A DNA stretch of 64,000 nucleotides from Antedon mediterranea (Eukaryota; Echinodermata; Crinoidea; Comatulida; Antedonidae): assembly GCF_964355755.1 (NCBI RefSeq), contig NC_092674.1, forward strand, positions 12,035,001 to 12,099,000, given 5' to 3'. Position numbers and translations under genes: made by a program. The notes under the pieces are model-generated. The model did not search any database and was not told where the DNA came from. It saw nothing but the letters and a program-made list of their open reading frames with translations. Position 1 is the first letter of the stretch, and each line of letters starts with the position of its first letter. This document shows, in pieces, positions 23,901 through 35,900 of this stretch.

Positions 23901-26900
23901 TTCCAAGTATATATCATTGTTGGAAATAACTATATCATTGTGTACAGTTCTTTCTGTCTCTTCAACAGTTGCAACTAAAAAAGTAACATACAGAACATTC
24001 TATGAATTGATGAGACGATTGTATGATTTGAAATTATCAGTGATACAATTGAGCATAGTATACAGGCCTACAGATGCCGAATAATAATTAATAAACCTAT
24101 TACTTTATGTAGTATTATCAATCTTTTCTTCATGCGCTTAGCAATTTTATACGTAAATTTTCAAATAAATTGTATCCTCGCTCGCTAATCTGGGATTAGC
24201 TGGCCAGTTTTGATACGTCACTAACCGTTCCACTAGCGCTCGTTTTTTAAGAAGACGCCTGCCATACTTCAACGTACATGCGCTCTGTCGGTAAAAAGAG
24301 ATGGAACATCTGATGTCAGACTGATGCATATTATTGTGCTATTTTATCCATGATTTATCTAACCTTTTCTGTTTGGTTTTTGATTTGAAATAAGTTCAAT
24401 ATCTTTCGCTGTAGCTTCTTGGTAGAAACGTGCACACAGCTGATACTTTCTGAAAAATTAGAGTAAATACATACAGTTAGGTTTATTTTAAAAGGTATAG
24501 CCGTTAAGATAATTGAATTTAGATTTTCTGTTGTCACCTTCTGTATACATAGGAATGTTCTAGTTATGTAACTATTAACCTATGACCAATAATAATACTT
24601 TATTAGTTATTAATAAATAATTCTTATAATGTTACAATGTTCACATTCACAATTCCCGTTTAATGACTTGGGCACTAACGGAAATAAATGTGTGAAGCAC
24701 AGTGTTCTGTCGTTAGATAACATTGAATCTACGAATTTGTTTAACACTGCCACTAGAATATTATGTTAAGTGCATACCTTTTCTTAATCAAAACTATCGT
24801 GATAAGTATGGCAATCAAGCAAGCTACAGATCCAGTAACTGATCCTATAATAACACCTAGGCCTACAGTAAGAAAAATATATATTGTGCTAATGACCAAT
24901 GTGTACATGTATGCTATAATATCGCATACAAATAATTTCCAGTTTAATGTACAGTGCATTCCCCGAAAATGAAATAACAATGAAAATGAATATTAATAAC
25001 AATAGTATTACACTTACCACTCCAGTAACTATATAGTATTTACACAAACTAGTTATGTAAGTTTTTAAATTATTTTACATTTTCCTATTGTTGCTCCACA
25101 AATAAATTTGTCTGCGTCAAGGATTTGACAAGAAGGTATTGCAACTATTTTTAATTTCTTCAAAATCAGACAACGGAAACTTCCCTTGCTTACGACCGTA
25201 TTTTAAAGTTGATATTAATATTTAATAAACTATGAAAACATTAAAAAAATGTAAAATTACGTTAATCTATAGAATATCTAATAATGCATTTGACCATGTA
25301 TGTCTTTACCGTGTGCGGTGGTGTGCAGTGCAAAAATGTTGTTAATTATATGGATAAAGAATGCAAACAAATTTGATTTTTTAGTTTAAAAAAATAGCAC
25401 AGTAATTAAAATCGGCACACACCTGTATTTGGTGATTCTAATGTTGTTATACTCGTTTCCTCTGAAAAGTTGCCATACCCTTTTAATGTCATTGCTGCTA
25501 CCTATTTAACAATTAAACAATATAAATTATAAAACCAATAAATGATACAAAGCCATATTTTACAATGTTTAATTTATAGTCTTACAATTCAAAATTGTAA
25601 ATAAATGTGATGTATGCTTCAGATTAACCTGGTACTGCTAATCGTATAGATAATTAATTTGGGTTAGAAACATTCTATTTTTAGAAAGAGGATGGCCTGT
25701 TTGACCTTTTGGAACTGGCATCTTTTCCCTTAATATTTCAAGTAAATGAACAGGTCTTTTTTTTTTGTCAACAGGTATGTTTCTAAATCAACTTACTTTT
25801 ACCAAGTAAATAGTATTTGGAAGAACGTCATCTTGTATTTCTATGTTCTGTGCTGTAGTTGTCTTAAACATCTCCTCAGTGTTATCCGAAGTTATAGAGA
25901 TATTGTACAACTCAACTTTACAAGAATTTATAGAAGATGGAGACCATTCTAACGTAATAGACAAGTGTGTAGATGACGTTTTAGTTATAGTTGGTATCCC
26001 TGGAACTAAAAAGAAGAATATTAATTTGATATATGCATACTGTAAATACGATAAATACTGTACATGACATTAAAAATAACAAACTATTATTATCATATCA
26101 TTATAATTTTTAAATATTTTGTATCGGAAAATAGAGTTTATAATCAATTTAGCAAGGGCGTTTTTTCTAAACATACATGCGGTCAGTGTTGTCATTTTCG
26201 TTTTGTCGGCGGGACCAGTGATGTTTTCAAATGATGCAGATACTTCAAATGTATAAGTAGTACATGGTTGTATATCGTTGTCAAATAGAAGCTGCGTTTC
26301 TTCCGTAGTTCCTATTTGATGATTTTCATTTTCTGTGCTGAGTGAGTAATGATACATTATCTTATCTTCAACTTCTTTGCTACATCTTGATTCACCCCAT
26401 GGTATAATAATTGATAGTTCCTCAACTGTGTGTTCTTGTAACTTGACATCTACATAATATGATTGTATATGTTATCATTATCCATTGTATCAATATTCTA
26501 TTCTACGATATTTCAGACTCATTCCCTCCAGATATAAAAATCAAAAATTGAAAATATAGTAGAAAGGAGACTTTATAACATGGGTGCGATCGATTACTAT
26601 ATAATAATACATAAACTTTTATTCTTAGCATAGAGAATTTGATTATCTGACTATGCTTCAATCCGTGCAACTAATCACAATTATAAACACTAATTCTGAA
26701 TAATCTATTTTATTGTGATTGGTTGTGGGGTAATGAGACAAATCAAATTTAGTGGAAAAACAGGGCTTTAAAAAAGGTATATCAACGACCAGTTATGCTT
26801 ATTAAGTGTGACCTGTGTCTTGAGATACATAGCCTACCTGACGGTGCTGTTATTTGTTTATATGCCTCACTCCATGGTCCAATAAAATGTTCATTATTAA

Positions 26901-29900
26901 CTAATCTTGCTTTAAAACTGTATTCAATGCATTCCGATAGATTTTGAAAATTCAAAGAAATCTCGCTATCTGTTTCATTGGATATGTTTATTTCCGCATT
27001 TGGTAATTTAACTTGAGCTTGATAAAGTATAATGTCGTCACATTGAATGTTCTCAATACTGTCATCAGCCACCTGTAATATTAATCAGAAGCCTACCGAA
27101 TAATTTTTCATTTTGCAACCATTAGTTTTCATTTGAATTTGAATAAAATGTTTTTCTGCTGCATACTTACCTATGTAAGACGATAAATGCAAACTCGTTT
27201 CTTTACGTTTTGAGGCAAGAGATTCGTAAGCGCTTATGATAAATATTTGAACTGATGTTATTTTTCTTGTTATAGTTGATGGTACTGGTACTAATTACCA
27301 TTTGTGTTGGTTTAAAAACAATATAAAATAAAACAGTTTACGTTTACCTGAATATTGATCCCAATTTCATTTCCAGAAACAGACGTGAATAACACGTTCG
27401 GCGAAATCATTGGTTCTATACATAAAACAATAGGCATTAAACAAATGTTACAGTATTAATACAAAAACATAAACTGCTATACTGCTTCATGCATAATGCA
27501 TAAGGCATTATTATAAGCCATTCTATTATAGATATACGTTTGTCATCAAGTCAATAATAAAATATAAATATTTATTAGTAAAAGTAAAAGGAAAAAGGCA
27601 AATGAAACTAGCCATAATCACATAATTCTCTTGTTCTTCATAGTATACCATTTTTTTATATATAATAATGTTGATCCTCATATATTTATGAAGATGAGGC
27701 TACAAAAAATATAATTAAGTAAGAAATAGATACGTTATATGTTTACCTGAGCAAACTGTTTGCGTTATCCCGTGTGGACTTGATGGACCAGTAGATTCTG
27801 TATTATAAACGTTTCTTGAATGTCGAGCGTAAAATACAATATTGTCATTGAGTTCAAGTCCGGTTAAATTCACAATGTTAGTATTTCTGCTATATACAAC
27901 TGACCATTTGCTATCTTTACTCAATCTGTACCAAAGTTGATGTTCTGTGATGATTCCTGTCCCATAATCTTCACCATAGATCCAGTTTACGTCAAAAGAA
28001 ATGGATGTAGCGATCTGTTTAATGACTCTTGGTGGTTCTCTCAGGTAAGGTAAAGCTTAATGATAATATAAAAGAAGTGGTGAAATTGCCCAAAATGAAA
28101 AATGCATTACACATACACAAAATCATTAGACTGGAAACAAATCAAATATGCGTCCATTAAAATATTTATATTATTTGTTAATTGTTTAGATCAATTATTT
28201 TAACCAAGCCAAATCGACGTTATTCTGTATATTTTTATATTTCACCATCATTTGGATTATATTAGAACTTAGTAAATAACTAAAGAATATGCATACCGAT
28301 ACTGCAGTTGGGTCCAGCCCATGCTTCATCACATCCATTATCACAACTTCCATCATCACGATTACAAGTATCAGAGTTATTGCAATGACATGGGTAGTTG
28401 CACAATTCTCCGAAGTAACCCATCGGACATGGCTTTGTTGATAATATAGCTTTAAAAAAACACGTCTACAATATCAACCAGTAAACACCCGACAAGCGAC
28501 ACAATAGTGACTAGTTCAGTTCAAATGTTAAGGTATATTGTAACGTATTAAGCTACAAAACAAAACAAACTAACTTTATCTCTTTTAAAAAGGTTCATTT
28601 CACAAAAATACAAATACCTTGGCATTGTGGTCCTTCATATCCTTCAAAGCAACTCGATGTAGAGTTACAACCTGTTGTTTTGTCACAATTGTCACAATTA
28701 CATTTCATGTTGCATCCGGAACCATAAAATCCAGCAGGACAATCTTAATACAAACACGTTAATTTACATTCGTAAGCAGAAGATAAACATGAATATAACG
28801 TTTTGTTAAACAGGGAAGAGAAGAGAGGCCTTTAAAAACAAAACAACCGAGACGCCGACATTTTCCTGAATATTCATATTAAACTTTACAGTTAAATTAA
28901 AAATTATTTGAAGTATTGATGAATTCAATTTAACTAAATTCAAGTTTATTCATCGTACAATATTAAAATAGGAAAAAATATTCAAATAGGAAAATTGATA
29001 AAAATTAAACAGACACAAACAAAGTTCAAACTTGCTTACAACAACTATTATTTTAACCCTATCTCTATTCAGGCAACACCCATGTAAAAGAGAGGGGTGC
29101 CACTTAATAGGTGTTATACTGTAATGAATTCATGATGATATGCATATAATAGGATAAATATACGGGATGTAATATCAATCTTGTTCAGAAACATATTAAT
29201 ATTTGTGTTTCAGATTATTATATGTTATCTTATGTTACTGTTCAATTTATAGCAAGCATGCATTTAATAAGATTGATATTATTGTTGCTATACATTAAAG
29301 ACATTAGAAATTACTTACCTTCACTACAATCTAATCCTTGGTATCCAGCAGTACAGCTGCAGCCAACAGGATCTGGAGGACATACCAATTTACCTCTGCA
29401 AGAGTGTATATAGCTGATAGAGCACCTAATGCCACAACCACGGCCCCACAGACTATAGCCGCATGCTATGAAGAAAAATGGTCGTGCCCACAAATGGTTC
29501 TCGAATATACAGTAATTTCAGCGTAAAAAATAAAAACTAGCGATTTCAAATGTACGTATCGCAGCACTATAATAATGTCGTTGATAGGAACGAATACATA
29601 GACACGGTGATGTTTTACACTAATCCCCAAACTGTTCAGACACACATTCTTTTAGCGTCTAATGCTATGGGTCTGAACAAGGCCTGACAGATTTGAATGT
29701 TCCATTCATCGCCAATCAATACTTTTGTATAAACTTAGGGCCTGTTCAGACATACGGAGGTATGCTTTCGTATTGTACGCAACGTACAACTCCATAGGTC
29801 TGAACCAGGAAAAGATTAGTGGAAGCCACCTCGTACGAAACTGATTACGTTACGACAGCTCAAGATACAATTTCAATTTCAATTCAACTTTATTTAAGAC

Positions 29901-32900
29901 AAACTGTCCATATGAAACATATAAATACAATAAAAAATAATACAAAGCATTATTTGACAACCGTCATGGAAAGAGGACTAATAAGTATTTGTTGACATAT
30001 AGTGCATCTTAAAATACATATGGATTATGTTTTGGGATTTATTGGATTTACAGGATTAGTGAACTCCGCTTACGAAACGAAAGTCATGCATCAACGATTT
30101 TGACTTGTACCCAATTAAATTTACTACTGCATACCAGATGTTCACCCAAATCGGTGACAATTCAGTTTGAAACGAAAGCATTAGGTAGGCAAATCTGAAC
30201 ACTTTGCTGTTACGCCGACGCTAATTATAATATGACATTGCTTGCGATACAAAAGCATAACTCCATGGACCCTTATGTAAATTCTATTAAAATAGCATTT
30301 TTTCAAATAAAGTCGATTTGTCGTCAACATTATAATGCTATACTTACTCGACCTGTTTAACCGATTTTCAGCTATTAAAAAACAATTATTGTAGAAGGAG
30401 GTAGAATGCCAAGCATCCTCGTTTTATTGTGTGTGTGTGTGTGTGTTTTTTTTTTCAAGATGGACATCCATTAGACAGTGTATACCACGATCGGAAAACA
30501 TCTTTATTTGGGGGTAAATCGTTGAACCAAAATTCTTTTTAATTGTCAATAACAAATTATCTAACTCAACATAATTAGCAAACATGGTTAAATCAGGTGG
30601 TTAAAATCAGTACCGAGATTTTAACCAACTTTATATACCATCGAGTAAACATTCTAGAAGTAACGCGCGATTTACCGAATTTTGCCCTTACGTAAATTTA
30701 TATATTAGACCATGGGCTGAACACTGAAAAATGGCTTAGTTGTTTAATATCGTGGCACCCGTCTGGCAGCTACCTCATTTTTTGCAGAATTTTTCTACAC
30801 ATATATCTTATCATAAAAACCAAACTCGCCAGTGAAAAAAGTTGCACATTAATTAATTAGAACGATTTTAAGATTATTAATAAAAAAACATGCGCCCTCT
30901 ATTGCCAAAATGTAAAACTCCCTATTCTTTTGCATTATACAATATCTATGTTTGCCAAAAGAGGGCGCATTTTTATAAATTAAATAAGCTCACAATACTG
31001 TACCTGTATCTGTATAGCAAATACAGTAGTGAGACATAGCAGTACCACAGATATTGTATTATATTACATTGGAAGTTGTTGATTTTGTATCAAAACGTTT
31101 TAAATTATAAAATAGAGTATGTATCAAAACGTTATAAATTATAAAATAGAGTATGTATCAAAATATTATAAATTATAAAATAGAGTGGAAACGTGATTGA
31201 AAAGGATTATTTTATATCAATTTTAAACAACAAACATGATTTGATTTGATTTGATTTATTTCGGCATCAGTACATAAAATATCACAGACATACAATTAAA
31301 ATTAGCAAATATAAAAATACCAAAATAAAACAAGGATGCCAAGGATAACTCATAAAAGTCCTCTACGAACTTGTTTCCAATGAGGTCCTTTGAAAGAACA
31401 GCAAAAAGACAAACAATGCAACATATAACAATTACAAAAAACAGCAAAATAGGACTATCGAAAAAAGAAGAAGCGCTTATTAAATAGTTTCTAGAGCTAG
31501 TGAACGTTCATGTAGATACTTTTTAACTTTACTTTTATGTCAATGTATTGCGTGTATAATAATTGTAAAATACTATAGACAACCTTTATTTATATACTCA
31601 TCACATTTATTAGAGACTTGGTAACATAAATACTATATACCAAGTTACAATTATCACAAAATTAATAAATTTTACTTGGATATTGCATATATTATTACAG
31701 GATATTACGAACAGTTTTTTAAAAACACCATCAAAAAGATATGTTATGTATAGCATGTTAATTTTTTATGATAATATATTTATTATTAGTAATATTTATT
31801 TCTACACAAATAAAAGAACATTATTAGGTGAATATCAATTTAACATGAGTTGCTAAAATGTATAAAGTAATCATAATTAGCTATGAAGTACAATGCATTA
31901 CTTACAATATATTGGTAAAAATGTCGTTAGTAATATTAAAGTACAAGATATATGGAAACAAAATCAATAGATATAATATTATATATATTTTTTTGTAATT
32001 TGTTAATGCTATATAATATTTCCTAATTAAATTATTTTTCCCAGCAATCAAAGGCAGAGTTAAACCATTAACTGACTGTTGATCTGAAATTTCTTAGATT
32101 GGTAGATACGGTACTTGCACTGTAAAATAAAAGACATAATGTTACGAATAAGATGACATGAGTTGTCTGTGATCAGCTGAATTGTGAACTTAACAAGTAT
32201 AGTAACAATTCACCTGATAACAAGGACTATAGTGATAATAATTTTTTATTTTGTATGAAAAATATAAAGGAAACATATAGGATAATGGAAGTACTGTAGA
32301 TCATGTTTTTATGTGAACTGTATGTACTTACACTGTACAGTAAATATAACTGCAAACTACTTTTTTTTGTCATTGTCACTGAATCTGTATTCTTCAGCTC
32401 TTTAAATTCAAGATGTTGTGGAATTCTTGTTGACTTTCTTGGAAAAAAAAAGAATAACGTTACAAAATATAGGTAGACTTAGAGGTCTAAAGCTAGTCTC
32501 AATCTGTCAATGTTGAAATCAGTCAATGTTGAATGACATGATGACCACCAACTTAGCTGTATTATAACTATTAACACCATGGCATTATTGTGATTTATTC
32601 TAGGCATACCCAAGGCCTAGAATCAATCACAATAATGCCATGCTAGTAGGCCCTAGTACTGTACCTAGGCCTACTAGAGGCTAGTTAGGTAGGCCTATAA
32701 ATAATATACATTATTATAATAACAGTATTAACATGAACAAATAGGCCTATATATAAAATAGCTGTAAAAATTACACACTCTTTTGTAGGCTTACCTAGTA
32801 GAAGGCAAATAGAGTACTGCTTGTTAACCATCTTCCAATCGAATAGGGTGCCTCTCTCTAGCAAGTAAGGTAGGATTAGCTAGGCCTAGTAGGCTAGCCC

Positions 32901-35900
32901 TTATCACTCTGCTGGTGGTGGCATGATGGAGTGAAGTCAAAATGCATAACATTTAGTAGGTAGCTTCCACCATGCGTAACATTTTTAAAATTTAGCGTGT
33001 GTTGCTGCTGCTAGTTTTATAAACTTTTTCACAGAGTTAGATACGTCAATACAACACTAATGTAATATAATGATATACTTTTATAATTAAGAAATTGACC
33101 TTTGTATCAGAATTCAAATAAGTTCACAAACTTAACACAGAAAGTCCAGAGGAGAGTTTTTCCAGATGTTTTAATGACCATTTAGTTTACAATCGAATCA
33201 CTAAAGAATAACTTTGTGACTGTTCCCATCGTAAAACAATTAGATATTGACAGTTTATAGCAGAGATTAGACAGGGCCAATTCATCATTGTAACCTCCCC
33301 AGATAAGATCAATCACTTCTTAGTTAAACACCCCTGGATCAACTTAGGACCAATCGTTACCATCACAGATTACGTAGTGACATATGCAAATGAACCAAAG
33401 CCAATATACCCCCAAGTTTCAGAAGAGCACAGACACACCTTACAGCCACCTCACGGAGCACACACCTTACAGCCACTTCACGGAGCACACACCTTACAGC
33501 CACCTCATGGAGCACACACCTTACAGCCACTTCACGGAGCACACACCTTACAGCCACCTCACGGAGCACACACCTTACAGCCACCTCACGGAGCACACAC
33601 CTTACAGCCACTTCTTCAGAAGCAGACCTACACACTTCACACCTCACCGAAAGCATCACTGATCCTCCGTTCCTTATCTATACTTATAGTTGTATATTGT
33701 ACTGAAGTATTATACTGAATAAACAATATGTGTTACGACAGTTAAGCGAGTAAGAGTCTTCATTAGTACCTCAACACAACACTATATTACACTAATTCGG
33801 CATATTATATCATAAAAGTCACAAAGATTAGGCCTACAACATGTGTGTGACCGTCTACTAGCCTAGTGTTTTTTTTTTTTTTTGATACCAAGCTAGTACC
33901 GAATAGCTATATCAGAAGGCTTCTCATTGGTCAACATTTAATAAAACTCTCCAAACGCATATGGAAGCTTATTCGTGATTGGCTTATAATTTATATTCAA
34001 CAACTCATAATTTGTTCCTAATTTGTAATTTTTTACAAAAACAGTGCCTTATTGGCGATGGCAAGTTTATGATTAATGTTGTAAATATTATTTTGAAACG
34101 TTATATGTAAAGAATATGTAGTTGCCAGAGGGGGCACCATGAAAAGTAACAATTTTGATGTTCAGCCCATGTCCTATATAGATAAATCAACACAACATTT
34201 AGTTCATTAACCAGTGGTTAAAGAATATTGGCTAATGATAAAATAAGGTTAATGTTAAACGTTTTTTTATCAATTAATTAATCTTTATTTCCATCATAAT
34301 CACCAAAGTAAAAAGAAAAACACAATATTAAGATGGAGGACGTACAACAAAAGCAAAGCCAGAAAAACACAAACAAAGAACAAAGAAAAGACAATTAAAT
34401 AAGATTGCATAGACCACCCACCCACCCCCATGCAAAGCCATAAGTAAACGGATGTGCTTAGAGATCTGCGAGTTTTTTGATTGGCAGACTATTCCAATAT
34501 TTGAGTCCTGTCGAAAATACAGATTGAATGTAGTTTTAGTTTATTCAAAAATATAAAGAAACGTCAACAAATACCTGTTTCGCATTGTGTTCCTTGAAAT
34601 CCAGGTGTACAGATACACAACCCTGTTTTGTCGTCACAAACTCCACCGTTGTAACAAACTGGACAATCCATTTCACAGGCTGGTGGATTCCACTTTGGGG
34701 ATGGGCAATCTGAAATAGTTTTTTGTTTTTTGTTTTTTGTAGCCTGTGGACACTCAAAACACATAACAAAAATATCCCACAATGAATTTACTTTTAACTC
34801 GCAACAAAAATATTGTTAAGTGGGGTGCTTATAGGCACAGGGCAATAATAATATTGTTTATACCCTTTAATAAAGAAAAACACAGAATAGACCTACCAAA
34901 CAAAGGCAATATATTGTATGATCACATAGAAGTAGATTTATGCAGAAAGGAAAATAGGTAGTATTAAAATGCCGAAAAGGTTTATAAAGGTTTTATTGAA
35001 GGATAGCTTATTAAGAATGTTTTCTAAATTTACCAGGTCTACATGGAATATATAATTTCTTTAAGTTGAAAATTGGATGGTGAGTCTACAATTTATTTGC
35101 ATAGAATCATTAAATGAGGTATTCATAAATAATAGCTATGATGAAGCTGTTGTATTTGTCACTACATACTACATAATATTTACATAAAGCAACTATTACA
35201 ATTTTTAAAATGTTAAACATTATGAAATTATAATATTTCAAACAAAATATTTGAGTGTGATATTTAAATAATATAAAGGCGAGAATGCTGATGATACGTT
35301 GTTAGCGTTTTTTCAGTCCTGCTATGCAGAATTGCTACTGGTCTACGTCCAAAAGGATATACTGTTATTAAATATATATACAAACGTCCTCTACAACCCA
35401 ACCCATCCAAGCGTCTTACCTCTTACAATCAGTCTCGTGATCCCGTTATTACCGTCAGGAGCATTACCCTGGAAACATTCGTATACGCCGCCATCTTGTG
35501 CTCGTATATTCTCAATGTTGATTGATAGTGTGTTGTTCCATATGACGTTACCATAATTACGTCTCCATTTGAGACCATCAACTTGTGCTGATGATTCAGC
35601 CTGTATGGTGACAGAATCACCAACGCTAACCGTTATTGTTTTCCTTAAAATATTGATATTAGCTAAAAATGATATTGACAAAAAACATTATCATTAATAT
35701 TATATTTTTTAATATTATTTTTTTTTAATAATTATGTTTATTACCGTACATCATGTATTTGATTATAAACTGTATTACAATAATAAGCAAAATGTATACA
35801 CAAACTGCCTGGCAACTAACATGGTGTCACATTACATTTGTAATTGTCCTACATTATATTTTTTACGGAAGCCCGTTCGGGCCACTAGTTAATTATATTT

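Larger units (their letters stand above)
29479..30704 (+). repeat. Hairpin-led repeat, copy 2 (5'-truncated, with nested insertions)
   Basis: Begins at GGTCGTGCCCACAAATGG without the hairpin and ends TTACGTAAATTTATATA. It carries a Harbinger-like MITE (29738-30272), and its terminal TATA is split by the TIR element starting at 30705. Confidence 0.7.
30705..34176. mobile_element. 3.5-kb non-autonomous DNA element with terminal inverted repeats
   Basis: The ends TTAGACCATGGGCTGAACA and TGTTCAGCCCATGTCCTA are inverted. Similarity continues for about 65 bases (GGCACCCGTCTGGCAGCTAC against the inverse of GTAGTTGCCAGAGGGGGCAC). Removing it and one TA restores the unbroken TTATATATAGAT end of the hairpin-led repeat seen in copies 1 and 4, so the target duplication is TA. 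No transposase is recognisable; other repeats are nested inside. Confidence 0.7.

Noticed and set aside
24763-24972. Plus-strand frame over the transmembrane exon
   Set aside because: It is antisense to a well-supported membrane exon with good splice sites and phase.
33377-33718. A gene encoding a nine-residue repeat protein
   Set aside because: The open frames follow from the 27-bp period on both strands; no start context, domain or conserved flank supports a protein.
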